Shown piece by piece: positions 1 through 9,806 of a stretch of 64,000 nt of DNA. Made by a program: the position numbers and the translations under genes. Position 1 is the stretch's first letter; each line of letters starts with the position of its first letter. The notes under the pieces are model-generated. The model ran no database searches and had not been told where the DNA came from. It saw only the letters and a list, made by a program, of their open reading frames with translations. The DNA comes from Afipia sp. P52-10 (GTDB lineage: Bacteria > Pseudomonadota > Alphaproteobacteria > Rhizobiales > Xanthobacteraceae), in contig NZ_AZSJ01000003.1 of NCBI RefSeq assembly GCF_000516555.1, forward strand, positions 765,001 through 829,000. The letters are read 5' to 3'.

Positions 1-106
1 TGGTTGTCCACACCGCATGATGTCGAAAATCGCAAAGTCGAACGAGGTCGTCATGGCGCTGCGCACCTTTTTGTTCGATCGTCTTGCGTCCGGAGGGGTC
101 GCGTAA
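1..106 (+). CDS. Possible C-terminal end of an unidentified protein (cut by window start)
   Basis: Reading from base 2 there is an open frame of 34 codons that ends in TAA at 104-106; the last residues read LRTFLFDRLASGGVA. The frame is open from the window edge, so the start is not visible. I do not recognise the family. It lies on the same strand as the M23 peptidase and ends about 150 bases before it. It could equally be a chance open frame, since only a little over 100 bases can be seen. Confidence 0.25.
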   Translation, partial: GCPHRMMSKIAKSNEVVMALRTFLFDRLASGGVA

Positions 107-126
107 CATCGAGAGGCGGTCGTCCA

Positions 127-145
127 CGGCCAGCGATACTGGCCG
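127..145 (+). terminator. Short hairpin between the first open frame and the M23 gene
   Basis: A perfect 7-bp inverted repeat (CGGCCAG / CTGGCCG) with a 5-base loop. No T-tract follows, so if it terminates the upstream frame it is not a classical intrinsic terminator. Only the hairpin itself is certain. Confidence 0.25.
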
Positions 146-255
146 GCGTGAATGATTTGCTTTGATGCAGGCGCCCGGTCTACTTGTGGGCCCCGCCCTT
201 CTCCTCGGAGAAGAACGGGGCAGACGATGATGGGGTTGTTGAAGGGGATGGCGGT

Positions 256-2301
256 TTGAGCCACGGCACGCAAGGCGGGGGCAACCACGGACGCGCGGCA
301 ACCGGGACGATCGATCTCGGTCATGAGCCGCCGCTCTCCGTCAACGGCACCGATGCGACCTTCATCGACCGCCGCCGCGTGTCGGTGCAGTGGTTCAGCG
401 GCACGATCCTGACCGGTCTCTGCGGCGCGGCCTTGATTGGCGGCGCCGTTTTCACAGCCCTCGACGGCGAAACCACCTTCGCGCACGTGCCTGAACGTCT
501 GGAGGGCGCGCTGCGCGGCGCCTTTAGCGCCAACGAGCGCGGCACCACCCGCAAGACCGACCGGCTGCCGCCGCCGAGCGAAAGCTCCGCCGCGCGCCAG
601 GTGATCCGGGTCTCGACGGTCGCCCGCGCCGGCAACCGCGACATCATGCGGGTGCGTCCCTTCATCAGGATTTCCGGCAACCTGTCGCTTGCCAGCAGCG
701 AGTTGTCGTCGAAGATCCCGGCCTTCAATGCGCAGCGGCTGCTGACCGATGTCGGCTCGCCGTCGTCGGCCTCCGGCGAGGAGCAGCAGAGCGCGGAGAG
801 CGCCGAGCCCGACGCCGAAGTCTCGTTCGTCACGCGCGATCTCGCGCCGCTGCTGCCAAAGGCGAAGATCGCCACCGCGATTGCGATCGACGATGTCGTC
901 ATGCGGGTGCGCGAGGCCTCGAACTGGCGCAACAACGGCAGCACCTCGGGCGTCCGTTATGCCGCGGCCGCCTCGCCTGCCGACATGCGGATGGCGTACG
1001 CGGCCGAAGGTCAGATCGATCCTTACGCCGGCTTCGAGGCACGGGTGGTGCCGGAGAACGTGACGCTGCTCGGCAAGACCAAGGATCAGGTCACCGGCGG
1101 CAACCCGTCCACCGAGCGCGTCCATCTCGTCAAGAAGGGTGAAAGCGTCGCCAGCATTCTGCGCGATCAGGGCGCTTCGCCGGAAGAGATCAAGGCCATC
1201 GTGGCCCAGCTCGGCGCCCGCGGCAAAGACGGCGGCCTCAAGGAAGGCCAGAAACTGCGGATCCTGATGATGCCGCCGGGGCCAGGCCGCAAGCCGCAGG
1301 CCTGCCGCGTCGTGATCGCCAACGAAACCGCCGTGGAGGCGGTGGTCGCCCTCTCCGACCTCGGCAAATACGTCAATGTCGATGTCTCCAGCCTCAACAT
1401 GCCGACGGCCACGGCAGAAGCGAGCACCGATGACGACGAGGAGGATGACGGCACCGGCATCCGCCTCTACCAGAGCATTTACGAGACGGCGCTGCGCAAC
1501 AAGGTCCCCGCGCCCGTCATCGAGGACATGATTCGCGTCTATTCCTACGACGTCGACTTCCAGCGCCGGGTGCAGGCCGGCGATTCGTTCGAAGTCTTCT
1601 TCGCCGGCGAAGACGAAACGCCGACCCCCGACGCCAAGAACGAAGTGCTGTTCGCCTCGCTCACGGTCGGTGGCGAAACCAAGAAATATTATCGCTTCCA
1701 GACGCCGGACGACGGCATCGTCGATTACTATGACGAGACCGGAAAGAGCGCGAAGAAATTCCTGGTGCGCAAGCCGGTCAACAACGCGACGATGCGCTCA
1801 GGCTTCGGCTCGCGCCGTCACCCGATCCTCGGCTTCTCCCGCATGCACACCGGCGTCGATTGGGCCACGGGCTACGGCACCCCCATTTTCGCCTCCGGCA
1901 ACGGCGCGATCGAGAAGATCGGCTGGGAAGGCGGCTACGGCAAATACATCCGCATCAAGCATCCGAACGGCTATGAGACCGCCTACGGCCACATGTCCGC
2001 GTTCGCCAAGGGGATGGAAGTCGGCAAGCGCGTCCGCCAGGGCCAGGTGATCGGCTATGTCGGCTCCACCGGCCTCTCGACCGGCGCTCACGTCCACTAC
2101 GAAATCCTGGTGAACGGCCGCTTCGTCGATCCGATGCGCGTCCGCCTGCCGCGCGGCCGCTCGCTCGAAGGCACGATGCTCACCGCCTTCGAGCAGGAGC
2201 GCGATCGCCTCGAAGGCATCATGAACAACCGCGGCAGCAGCCCGCGCCTGGCACAAGGCCAGGCCGATACGCCGATCACCCGCAGCATCACGCCGCGCTG
2301 A
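256..2301 (+). CDS. M23 family metallopeptidase (peptidoglycan endopeptidase)
   Basis: Predicted membrane-anchored LytM/M23 zinc endopeptidase that would cut peptide cross-links in the periplasm. A single hydrophobic segment lies near residues 45-70. It is followed by a long low-complexity linker, a LysM/OapA-like region (around VHLVKKGESVASIL), and a C-terminal M23 domain with the zinc-binding set HTGVD, GYGHM and GAHVHYE at roughly residues 525-630. I chose the TTG at 256: a good Shine-Dalgarno (GAAGGGG) sits just upstream and family members begin near the SHGTQGG sequence. An in-frame TTG at 184 would add 24 unlikely residues. The zinc ligands appear intact, so an active enzyme is expected. 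Substrate specificity is inferred only from the family. Confidence 0.9.
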   Translation: MSHGTQGGGNHGRAATGTIDLGHEPPLSVNGTDATFIDRRRVSVQWFSGTILTGLCGAALIGGAVFTALDGETTFAHVPERLEGALRGAFSANERGTTRKTDRLPPPSESSAARQVIRVSTVARAGNRDIMRVRPFIRISGNLSLASSELSSKIPAFNAQRLLTDVGSPSSASGEEQQSAESAEPDAEVSFVTRDLAPLLPKAKIATAIAIDDVVMRVREASNWRNNGSTSGVRYAAAASPADMRMAYAAEGQIDPYAGFEARVVPENVTLLGKTKDQVTGGNPSTERVHLVKKGESVASILRDQGASPEEIKAIVAQLGARGKDGGLKEGQKLRILMMPPGPGRKPQACRVVIANETAVEAVVALSDLGKYVNVDVSSLNMPTATAEASTDDDEEDDGTGIRLYQSIYETALRNKVPAPVIEDMIRVYSYDVDFQRRVQAGDSFEVFFAGEDETPTPDAKNEVLFASLTVGGETKKYYRFQTPDDGIVDYYDETGKSAKKFLVRKPVNNATMRSGFGSRRHPILGFSRMHTGVDWATGYGTPIFASGNGAIEKIGWEGGYGKYIRIKHPNGYETAYGHMSAFAKGMEVGKRVRQGQVIGYVGSTGLSTGAHVHYEILVNGRFVDPMRVRLPRGRSLEGTMLTAFEQERDRLEGIMNNRGSSPRLAQGQADTPITRSITPR

Positions 2302-2451
2302 TCTGAGTCCTCCTCCATAAGGGTCTTAGCGACTCCGCGCCGCCGGCGATTGGCAGCGGCGTGAGCCCGTTCGCGCTGCGATCCGGCTTGCCATCGCCGC
2401 AGCGCGCGCGAATACTCGGCCAACGAAAACAAGCCTTCCGGGAGGTTGCCC

Positions 2452-4107
2452 ATGGAGTTGCCGATGGGATTGCCGATGGTGCGTTGTTTGACGTTCTGCG
2501 CGGCGCTGTCTGCTGCGGCTTTCGCTAGTCCCTCCAGTCCTGTGCTTGCGCAAAGCTACGAAGCGACCCGGCTGGTGCCGGGTTCGGCCTTCCATGGCGT
2601 GCACGGCCTTGGCATCGACAAGAGCGGACGGCTGTTCGCCGGCAGCGTCGCCGGCGCCGCGCTGTACGAGGTTGATCGCGCCGCCGGCACCGCGAAAATC
2701 GCCGTCCCCTCGCCCGAGGGCATGGCCGACGACATCGCCTTCGCCCCCGACGGGACGATGGCCTGGACCGCGTTCCTGATCGGCGACATCTACGCCCGCA
2801 AGGACAATGGGCCAGTGAAAAAGCTGGCGTCCGGCCTGCCCGGCATCAACTCGCTGGCCTTCCGCAAGGATGGCCGGCTGTATGCGACCCAGGTGTTCCT
2901 CGGCGATGCGCTCTATGAGATCGACGTCGAAGGCACGCAGCCGCCACGCAAGATCATGGACAAGATGGGCGGCCTGAACGGCTTCGAGTTCGGCCCCGAT
3001 GGCCTGCTCTACGGTCCGTTGTGGTTCAAGGGCCAGGTGGTCAAGGTCGATGTCGACAAGCCCGAGCTGACGGTGGTGGCGGACGGCTTCAAGGTCCCGG
3101 CCGCCGTCAACTTCGATTCCAAGGGCAACCTCTGGGTGGTCGACACCGCTGTCGGCCAGCTTGTCCGCGTCGATCCCAAGACCGGCGCGAAGACCGTGGT
3201 GGCGCAGCTGAAAGCGTCGCTCGACAATCTCGCCATCGATGCGAACGACCGCATTCTCGTGTCCAACATGGCCGACAACGGCATCCAGGAGATCGATCCG
3301 GCGACGGGCGCCGTCAAGCAGATCATCATCGGCAAGCTGGCGCTGCCGGGCGGCATCGCCGTGGTATCCGACGGGGCGAAGGACACCGTCTACGTCGCCG
3401 ACGTCTTCGCCTATCGCACGATCAACGGCGACACCGGCGAGGTCAGCGAACCGGCGCGCATGCACGCCGACGGCACCGTGCTGGAATATCCGATGAGCGC
3501 CACGGCGAGGGGCGACGTCGTGGTGCTGTCGAGCTGGTTCACCGGCACCGTGCAGGTGATCGACCGCAAGACCCACAAGACGCTGGAGATGCTGCACGAC
3601 TTCAAGGCGCCGCACGATGCGATCCGCCTCGCCGACGGCAGCATCCTGGTCAACGAGCTCGGCACCAAGTCGCTGGTGCGCGCGAGCGGCGCGCACGGCA
3701 AGGACCGCAAGACCGTGATCGGCGACCTGGCCGGACCAATCGGCCTGGTCGAGGGGCCGAACAACAGCGTCTACCTCACCGAGGCGTTCGCCGGCCAGGT
3801 GTCGCGGGTCGATCTGACGAGCGGCACCAAGACCGTGGTGGCGAAGGAGTTGAAGGCACCGGAGGGGATCGCGCTCGCGCCGGACGGCAGGCTCATCGTC
3901 GCGGAGGTCGGCGCCAGGCGCGTGGTCGCGATCGATCCGCAAACCGGCACCGTCACCGAACTGGCCGGCAACCTGCCGATCGGACTTGCCGCAACGCCGG
4001 GCGGCCTGCCGACCAACATTCCGACCGGCGTCGGGGTCGGCGCCTCGGGTGCGATCTACGTCTCCTTGGATGTCGAAAACGCGATCTACAAGCTAACGAA
4101 GAAATAG
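2452..4107 (+). CDS. Exported NHL/SMP-30-like beta-propeller protein
   Basis: A 551-residue protein with a probable Sec signal peptide (hydrophobic stretch ending near VLAQ at about residue 32). The rest repeats a motif of the type APDGRLIVAE, DSKGNLWVVD and GPDGLLYGP about every 45 residues, which is the pattern of a six- or seven-bladed beta-propeller of the NHL/SMP-30/gluconolactonase fold. The start ATG at 2452 follows GGGAGG at the correct distance; a TTG at 2446 is inside the ribosome-binding region. No catalytic residues can be assigned with confidence, so it may be a lactonase or a ligand-binding propeller. It is monocistronic, convergent with clpB, and separated from it by terminator hairpins. 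Confidence 0.75.
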   Translation: MELPMGLPMVRCLTFCAALSAAAFASPSSPVLAQSYEATRLVPGSAFHGVHGLGIDKSGRLFAGSVAGAALYEVDRAAGTAKIAVPSPEGMADDIAFAPDGTMAWTAFLIGDIYARKDNGPVKKLASGLPGINSLAFRKDGRLYATQVFLGDALYEIDVEGTQPPRKIMDKMGGLNGFEFGPDGLLYGPLWFKGQVVKVDVDKPELTVVADGFKVPAAVNFDSKGNLWVVDTAVGQLVRVDPKTGAKTVVAQLKASLDNLAIDANDRILVSNMADNGIQEIDPATGAVKQIIIGKLALPGGIAVVSDGAKDTVYVADVFAYRTINGDTGEVSEPARMHADGTVLEYPMSATARGDVVVLSSWFTGTVQVIDRKTHKTLEMLHDFKAPHDAIRLADGSILVNELGTKSLVRASGAHGKDRKTVIGDLAGPIGLVEGPNNSVYLTEAFAGQVSRVDLTSGTKTVVAKELKAPEGIALAPDGRLIVAEVGARRVVAIDPQTGTVTELAGNLPIGLAATPGGLPTNIPTGVGVGASGAIYVSLDVENAIYKLTKK

Positions 4108-4134
4108 GCCGCCCGCGTGGGCGGCCGTAGATGA

Positions 4135-4169
4135 CGACGGGCGCCGGAAACGGGCACCCGTCGTTGTTT
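4135..4169. terminator. Hairpin terminator between the propeller gene and clpB
   Basis: The arms CGACGGG and CCCGTCG, extended inward by CGCC/GGGC pairs, enclose a short loop and are followed on the plus strand by TTGTTT. A second perfect 8-bp hairpin (GGCCGCCC / GGGCGGCC, 4107-4126) begins at the last base of the propeller gene's stop codon. Lying between convergent genes, the pair probably stops transcription from both sides, though only the plus strand has a T-rich tail. Confidence 0.7.
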
Positions 4170-4190
4170 CAGCCAGGCAACATCGCAAGC

Positions 4191-6851
4191 TCAGTGCTTG
4201 GTGCGCTTGCCGCCGACGGCAGCCTTGACCGTCGCCTGCCGCTCGAAAGTATCGTCGTCGGCGTGCGCGACGGTCTCGCCGTTGAAGCTGAGGCCGCTGC
4301 GCCCGGCATCGATCGTCACCGTCTCGCCGTCCTTGACGTCGCCCGCAAGGATCAACTCGGCCAGCGGATCCTGCACGCTGCGCTGGATCACCCGCTTCAG
4401 CGGACGGGCGCCATAGGCCGGGTCCCATCCCTTCTCTGCGAGCCAGTCGCGCGCAGCCGGCTCCAGGTCGAGCACGATCTTGCGCTCCTCCAACAGCTTC
4501 GACAGCCGCCTCATCTGGATATCGACGATCTTGCCCATCTCGCTCTTCTGCAAGCGGTGGAACAGGATGATCTCGTCGACGCGGTTGAGGAATTCGGGGC
4601 GGAAGCTCGCCCGCACCACCGTCATCACCTGATCGCGCACCGCCTCGGTATCCTCGCCTTCCGGCTGGTTGACCAGGAATTCGGCGCCGAGGTTCGACGT
4701 CATGATGATCAGCGTGTTGCGGAAATCGACCGTGCGGCCCTGACCGTCGGTCAGGCGACCGTCGTCGAGCACCTGCAGCAGCACGTTGAACACGTCCGGA
4801 TGCGCCTTCTCGATCTCGTCGAACAGGACCACCTGATACGGCCTGCGCCGCACGGCTTCCGTCAGCGCGCCGCCCTCGTCGTAGCCGACATAGCCCGGAG
4901 GCGCGCCGATCAGCCGAGCCACGGAGTGCTTCTCCATGTACTCGGACATATCCATGCGGATCAGCGCGGTCTCGTCGTCGAACAGATACTCGGCCAACGC
5001 CTTGGTCAGCTCGGTTTTGCCGACGCCGGTCGGACCTAAGAACATGAACGAGCCGATCGGCCGGTTCGGGTCCTGCAGGCCGGCGCGCGCGCGGCGTACC
5101 GCGGTCGAAACCGCCTTCACGGCCTCGGCCTGACCGATGACGCGCTTGGCGAGCTGGTGCTCCATCTTGAGCAGCTTCTCCTTCTCGCCTTCCAGCATCT
5201 TGTCGACCGGCACGCCGGTCCACCGCGAGACGACCTGGGCGACGTGGTCGGCGGTGACCGCCTCTTCCACCATGGCGCCCTTGTCCTCGTTGGCCTCGAT
5301 GCTGGCGAGCTTCTTCTCGAGCTCGGGGATGCGGCCATAGGCCAATTCGCCCGCGCGCTGATATTCGCCCTTGCGCTGCGCATTGGCGAGCTCGATCCGC
5401 AGCTGATCCAGCTCGGTCTTCAGCTTCTGCGCATCCGAGAGCTTGCTCTTCTCTGCGCGCCAGCGCGAGGTCAGGTCGGCCGATTTCTTCTCGAGCTCGG
5501 CCAGCTCCTGCTCCAGGTTCTGCAACCGGCTCTTCGAGCCCGCGTCCGATTCCTTCTTCAGCGCCTCCTGCTCGATGCGCAGACGCACGATCTCGCGATC
5601 GATCGAATCGAGCTCCTCAGGCTTGGAATCGACCTGCATCTTCAGCCGGGCCGCCGCCTCGTCCACCAGGTCGATGGCCTTGTCCGGCAGGAAGCGATCA
5701 GTGATGTAGCGGTTCGACAACGTTGTGGCCGCCACCAGCGCGCTGTCGGTGATGCGCACGCCGTGGTGCTGCTCGTACTTGTCCTTCAGCCCGCGCAGGA
5801 TCGAGATGGTGTCCTCGACCGTCGGCTCCGACACGAACACGGGCTGGAAGCGTCGCGCGAGCGCTGCATCCTTCTCCACATGCTTGCGATACTCGTCGAG
5901 CGTGGTTGCGCCGATGCAGTGCAACTCGCCACGCGCCAGCGCAGGCTTCAGCAGGTTCGACGCATCCATCGCGCCGTCCGCCTTGCCGGCGCCGATCAGC
6001 GTGTGCATCTCGTCGATGAACAGGATGATGCCGCCCTCGGCGCTGGTGACCTCCTGCAGCACGGACTTCAGCCGCTCCTCGAACTCGCCACGGTACTTCG
6101 CGCCGGCGATCAGCGCGCCCATGTCGAGCGACAAGAGCTTCTTGTCCTTCAGGCTCTCCGGCACGTCGCCATTGACGATCCGCTGGGCGAGGCCCTCGAC
6201 GATGGCGGTCTTGCCGACGCCGGGTTCGCCGATCAGCACCGGATTGTTCTTGGTCCGGCGCGACAGCACCTGGATGGTGCGGCGGATCTCCTCATCGCGG
6301 CCGATCACCGGGTCGATCTTGCCGTCGCGCGCCGCCTGCGTCAGGTCGCGCGCATATTTCTTCAGCGCGTCATAAGCGTTCTCGGCCGTCGGGCTGTCCG
6401 CCGTGCGGCCCTTGCGCAACGCGTTGATCGCGGCATTGAGGTTCTGCGGCGAGACGCCACCCTTGGTGAGAATCTGACCGGCCTCCGAATCCTTGTCCAA
6501 GGTCAGCGCCAGCAACAGGCGCTCGACCGTGACGAACCCGTCACCGCCCTTCTCGGCCGCCTTCTCGGCGGCATCGAACAGACGCGCGGTCGCCGGCGCC
6601 AGATAGACCTGACCCGCGCCGCTGCCGGAGACCTTCGGCAGGCGGTTCAACGCATCTTCGGTCGCCTTGAGGATGGCGCGCGAATTGCCGCCGGAGCGGT
6701 CGATCAGACCGCCGGCGAGCCCTTCCGGGTCGTCGAGCAACACTTTGAGGATGTGAAGTGGGGTGAACTGCTGGTGGCCCTCGCGGGTCGCCAGCGTCTG
6801 CGCCGACTGGATGAAGCCGCGCGAACGCTCGGTGTACTTTTCTATATTCAT
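4191..6851 (-). CDS. clpB: ATP-dependent disaggregase ClpB
   Basis: Cytoplasmic Hsp100 chaperone that, with DnaK, pulls polypeptides out of heat-induced aggregates. The 886-residue protein has the full family layout: N-terminal Clp repeat domain (1-150), first AAA+ module with Walker A GEPGVGKT and Walker [11 protein letters not shown], a long coiled-coil middle domain (about 410-525, rich in E, K, L, R), and a second AAA+ module with GPTGVGKT and [13 protein letters not shown]. The ATG at 6851 is preceded by GGGAAGGG. The middle domain separates it from ClpA and ClpC. No clpB partner genes (dnaK, grpE) are in the window. Heat-shock control is expected for the family; only a weak RpoH-like candidate was seen upstream. 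Confidence 0.98.
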   Translation of the reverse strand: MNIEKYTERSRGFIQSAQTLATREGHQQFTPLHILKVLLDDPEGLAGGLIDRSGGNSRAILKATEDALNRLPKVSGSGAGQVYLAPATARLFDAAEKAAEKGGDGFVTVERLLLALTLDKDSEAGQILTKGGVSPQNLNAAINALRKGRTADSPTAENAYDALKKYARDLTQAARDGKIDPVIGRDEEIRRTIQVLSRRTKNNPVLIGEPGVGKTAIVEGLAQRIVNGDVPESLKDKKLLSLDMGALIAGAKYRGEFEERLKSVLQEVTSAEGGIILFIDEMHTLIGAGKADGAMDASNLLKPALARGELHCIGATTLDEYRKHVEKDAALARRFQPVFVSEPTVEDTISILRGLKDKYEQHHGVRITDSALVAATTLSNRYITDRFLPDKAIDLVDEAAARLKMQVDSKPEELDSIDREIVRLRIEQEALKKESDAGSKSRLQNLEQELAELEKKSADLTSRWRAEKSKLSDAQKLKTELDQLRIELANAQRKGEYQRAGELAYGRIPELEKKLASIEANEDKGAMVEEAVTADHVAQVVSRWTGVPVDKMLEGEKEKLLKMEHQLAKRVIGQAEAVKAVSTAVRRARAGLQDPNRPIGSFMFLGPTGVGKTELTKALAEYLFDDETALIRMDMSEYMEKHSVARLIGAPPGYVGYDEGGALTEAVRRRPYQVVLFDEIEKAHPDVFNVLLQVLDDGRLTDGQGRTVDFRNTLIIMTSNLGAEFLVNQPEGEDTEAVRDQVMTVVRASFRPEFLNRVDEIILFHRLQKSEMGKIVDIQMRRLSKLLEERKIVLDLEPAARDWLAEKGWDPAYGARPLKRVIQRSVQDPLAELILAGDVKDGETVTIDAGRSGLSFNGETVAHADDDTFERQATVKAAVGGKRTKH

Positions 6852-6990
6852 AAAAACTGCCCTTCCCTCGGCCTGCGAGTCCGCCCCGAAAGCACGGAAC
6901 CCGCATCGTCATTGGGTTTCCACGCCCGGCGCTGATGTCCGTCAGCCCGGCGCGGCCGTCACCGTCCCGTCTGGGCCCGGCTTGTGAGTG

Positions 6991-7019
6991 ATGTGGGATG
7001 GCATCGCAGGAATTTGAAG
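6991..7019 (-). promoter_or_regulatory. Weak RpoH-like promoter candidate upstream of clpB
   Basis: On the minus strand CTTCAAA (7013-7019) is followed 11 bases later by CCATCCCACAT (6991-7001). This resembles the RpoH consensus (CTTGAAA, 11-15 bases, CCCCAT) but with mismatches in both boxes. It lies about 140 bases upstream of the clpB start, in a 280-base divergent intergenic region that otherwise shows nothing recognisable. The suggestion rests mainly on clpB being a classic heat-shock gene. Confidence 0.2.
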
Positions 7020-7134
7020 GCCCGGTTTTCGAATTCGCTCGCGTTTGAGTAAGCTCCAAGCCCGTCCGGCCTGGCTGACGCCGGCACCACATCGCCGCGC
7101 TGGCCCTGAACGTCAGGAACGACTAGAAACAGCC

Positions 7135-7914
7135 ATGATCGCGCAAGCCACCATCCAGAGCATCTACCGCTATCCGGTGAAGGGACTGACGCCCGAACCG
7201 CTCGACGCCGTCGCCCTGACCAAGGGCCGGCCGCTGCCGAACGACCGCGCCTATGCCATCGAAAACGGACCGAGCGGGTTCGATCCGGCCGATCCGAAGT
7301 ATTTCCCCAAGGCCTATTTCCTGATGCTGATGCGAAACGAGCGGCTGGCTGCGCTGCGCACCCGCTTCGACGATGACAGCCGCGTCCTGACCGTCCACCA
7401 CGACGGTGCGGAGGCCGCGCGCGGCAACCTGGAAACGGCCGAGGGCCGGGCGGCGATCGAGGCGTTCTTCGCCAGCTATTCGGCCGGCGACCTGAAGGGC
7501 CCGCCCAAGGTGCTCAGCGGCGGCGAGCATAGCTTCTCGGACGTCGCCAAGAAGGTGGTCTCGATCATCAATCTCGCAAGTGTAGCCGCCCTGGAAGACC
7601 TGGTCGGCCAGCCGGTCGATCCCCGCCGCTTTCGCGCCAACCTCTACGTCCGCGGCTGGCCGGCGTGGGCGGAATTCGACCTGCTCGGCAAGACCCTGGC
7701 GATCGGCGACGCGAGGCTGTCGGTGGTCAAGCGGATCGTCCGCTGCGCCGCCGTCAACGTCGATCCGGAAACCGGCGCCCGTGACCTCAATCTGCCGCAG
7801 ACGATGATGCGCGCGCTCGACCATGCCGACTGCGGCATCTATGCGGAGGTCATCGCCGACGGCCGGATCGCCATAGGCGACGCCATCGCCGAAAGCGAAC
7901 CCGCCTTGATCTGA
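7135..7914 (+). CDS. MOSC domain-containing protein
   Basis: A 259-residue protein of the MOSC (molybdenum cofactor sulfurase C-terminal) superfamily. These carry sulfur or bind molybdenum cofactor; the mARC/YcbX subgroup reduces N-hydroxylated substrates. The N-terminal beta-barrel begins SIYRYPVKGLTPE, and the MOSC core follows with FRANLYVRG and a conserved cysteine in the VKRIVRCAAVNVDPETG stretch, near residue 200, typical of the Mo-ligand position. I chose the ATG at 7135; an upstream in-frame start at 7045 would add 30 residues without family likeness. It has no ferredoxin domain, so a separate redox partner would be needed. It is transcribed away from clpB and has no operon partner in sight. 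Confidence 0.85.
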   Translation: MIAQATIQSIYRYPVKGLTPEPLDAVALTKGRPLPNDRAYAIENGPSGFDPADPKYFPKAYFLMLMRNERLAALRTRFDDDSRVLTVHHDGAEAARGNLETAEGRAAIEAFFASYSAGDLKGPPKVLSGGEHSFSDVAKKVVSIINLASVAALEDLVGQPVDPRRFRANLYVRGWPAWAEFDLLGKTLAIGDARLSVVKRIVRCAAVNVDPETGARDLNLPQTMMRALDHADCGIYAEVIADGRIAIGDAIAESEPALI

Positions 7915-8060
7915 GCTCTGGAGCGGGCCGAATCCCATGACACAGACATGGATCGCCAGCCGCTCAACACGATCGCGCAGTCGAACGTCAGCCTGATCGC
8001 CCCCATGGAGCGATGAACGTCACGCCATAACGTCAAGAAGAAACATCAAGGGAGACGGCC

Positions 8061-8924
8061 ATGCCCTACGCCACGAGCAGCGACAACGTCCGGCTCTATT
8101 TCGAGGAGGCAGGCTCCGGAACGCCGATCATCTTCCTGCACGAGTTCGCGGCCGACCACACCAATTGGGAGCCGCAGATGCGCTATTTCTCGCGGCGGCA
8201 CCGGTGCATCGCCTATTCGGCGCGCGGCTATACGCCGTCGGACGTGCCTGCCTCGCACGAGGTCTACACCTACACGCATTTCTACAGCGACGCGCTCGCC
8301 GTGCTCGATCATCTCAAGATCGACACCGCGCATTTCGTCGGGCTGTCGATGGGCGCGTATTCGTCGCTGCAGATCGGCATCAACGCGCCGCAGCGGGCGC
8401 GATCGCTGACGCTCGCGGGCGTCGGCTCGGGCTCCGATCTCGCCGCTCTCGACGCCTATCGCGAGCAATGCCAGGCCAATGCCGACCAGTACCATTCGAT
8501 CGGCGCGACCGAAGTCGCCAAGGCGACCCGCGAAGCGCCGAGCCGTATTCCGTTCCTGCTGAAAGACCCGCGCGGCCACAAGGATTTCTACGATTCGCTA
8601 GCGCGCCACGACTCGCGGGGCTCGGGCAACACCATGCGCAGCTTCCAGGGCGGACGGCCATCCATGTACACCCTGGAAGATGCCATCCGGACGATCCCGA
8701 CGCCAACCCTGATTATCTGTGGCGACGAGGACGATCACTGCGTCGCGCCGAGCCTCTTCCTGAAGAAGACGATCCCGGCCTCGGGCCTCGCGATGTTCCC
8801 GAAGTCCGGCCACGTGCTGAACCTGGAAGAGCCGTCGCTGTTCAACGAGACGCTCGACCGCTTCATCGGCCTCGTCGAGGCCGGGCACTGGCCGCCGCGC
8901 GATCCACGATCGGTGCGCGCCTAG
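8061..8924 (+). CDS. Alpha/beta hydrolase
   Basis: A 287-residue single-domain alpha/beta hydrolase. The oxyanion strand IIFLHEFAADH, the nucleophile elbow GLSMGAY, the acid CGDEDDHC and the late histidine SGHVLNLEEP are all in the expected order, so the Ser-Asp-His triad looks complete. A strong ribosome-binding site (AAGGGAG) precedes the ATG. The sequence resembles the epoxide hydrolase / dienelactone-type esterases of rhizobia, but no substrate can be read from it. It stands alone: 146 bases separate it from the MOSC gene and a hairpin repeat follows it. Confidence 0.85.
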   Translation: MPYATSSDNVRLYFEEAGSGTPIIFLHEFAADHTNWEPQMRYFSRRHRCIAYSARGYTPSDVPASHEVYTYTHFYSDALAVLDHLKIDTAHFVGLSMGAYSSLQIGINAPQRARSLTLAGVGSGSDLAALDAYREQCQANADQYHSIGATEVAKATREAPSRIPFLLKDPRGHKDFYDSLARHDSRGSGNTMRSFQGGRPSMYTLEDAIRTIPTPTLIICGDEDDHCVAPSLFLKKTIPASGLAMFPKSGHVLNLEEPSLFNETLDRFIGLVEAGHWPPRDPRSVRA

Positions 8925-8966
8925 CATGATCGCTTGACATCGAACCTATATGGTGAAGCGCTCTTT

Positions 8967-9070
8967 ACCTCTCCCTCAAGGGAGAGGTCGCGCGGCGCGC
9001 CGGGTGAGGGTGTCACTCACGGCCGAGAGGTTCGATCCCTCACCCCAACCCTCTCCCGCTGGGAAGAGGG
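8967..9070. repeat. CTCTCCC-type palindromic repeat between convergent genes
   Basis: Three inverted repeats occur within about 100 bases: ACCTCTCCC/GGGAGAGGT (8967-8988, 4-base loop), GGGTGAGGG/CCCTCACCC (9002-9010 with 9037-9045), and CCCTCTCCC next to GGGAAGAGGG (9049-9070). This composition and arrangement is that of the small GC-rich repetitive extragenic elements common in Rhizobiales. It sits between the convergent hydrolase and metW genes and could also act as a transcription end. Only one copy is present in the window. Confidence 0.7.
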
Positions 9071-9106
9071 CGCACGCGATCCACTTCAGTCTGAAACAAT
9101 CACGAT

Positions 9107-9802
9107 TTAGCGCATCTTGCCGGCACGGCTGAGCAGGAACACGCCCTGCTCGCCGAACAGATTCCAGAACCACCACGGCGCGTTCAGGCGCAGCGGCGTG
9201 CCCCAGCCGTCGAGCGCGACGGCGCGGTCCATCGACGCGTCGATCTCATCGCAGAGCTGCACGAAATCCTTGATCGTGCAGAAATGGATGTTGGCGGTGT
9301 CGTACCAGCTCGCCGGCAGATTGTCGGTGCGCGGCATCTGGCCCTTGAACAGCAATTGCAGCCGCATCCGCCAGTGGCCGAAATTCGGGAACGAGACGAT
9401 GCCGTGCCGGCCGATCCGCAGCATGTGCTCGAGCACCACCCGCGGCTGCCGCGTCGCCTGCAGCGTCTGCGACAGGATCACATAATCGAAGGCATCGTCG
9501 GGATAATCCGCAAGGTCGGTGTCGGCGTCGCCCTGGATGACGGCAAGCCCCTTCGCCACGCAGCGGTTGACGCCCTCGCGTGACAGCTCGATGCCGCGTC
9601 CATCGACGCCGCGCGTCTCCAGAAGCCGCAGCAGATCACCGTCGCCGCAGCCGACATCGAGCACGCGCGAGCCGGATTCGACCATTGCCGCCACCAGCAG
9701 ATGGTCGGCGCGGTGCGGCTTCTGCGCAGCGTCCGCCGGCGGCACAGTCGCGCCGGCCTTCGCCGCTGCCTCGCGCAGCGCAGTCGTCTCGGTCACCGCC
9801 AT
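9107..9802 (-). CDS. metW: Methionine biosynthesis methyltransferase-like protein MetW
   Basis: A 231-residue class I SAM-dependent methyltransferase-like protein with motif I VLDVGCGDGDLL near residue 47 and the MetW signature RQPRVVLEHMLRIGR. MetW acts with MetX in homoserine acylation in many proteobacteria; the precise reaction is uncertain, and a role in activating MetX is established knowledge for the family. The start was chosen at the ATG at 9802, four bases after the metX stop, with AAAGGGTGAGG overlapping the end of metX; the longer frame reading back into metX is a shadow. Translational coupling with metX is likely, and the pair shares the upstream SAM-II riboswitch. Confidence 0.95.
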   Translation of the reverse strand: MAVTETTALREAAAKAGATVPPADAAQKPHRADHLLVAAMVESGSRVLDVGCGDGDLLRLLETRGVDGRGIELSREGVNRCVAKGLAVIQGDADTDLADYPDDAFDYVILSQTLQATRQPRVVLEHMLRIGRHGIVSFPNFGHWRMRLQLLFKGQMPRTDNLPASWYDTANIHFCTIKDFVQLCDEIDASMDRAVALDGWGTPLRLNAPWWFWNLFGEQGVFLLSRAGKMR

Positions 9803-9806
9803 CGCC

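Noticed and set aside
2326-3942. A 538-codon minus-strand frame opposite the beta-propeller gene
   Set aside because: Low-complexity His/Asp/Arg composition; the propeller repeats on the other strand are clear.
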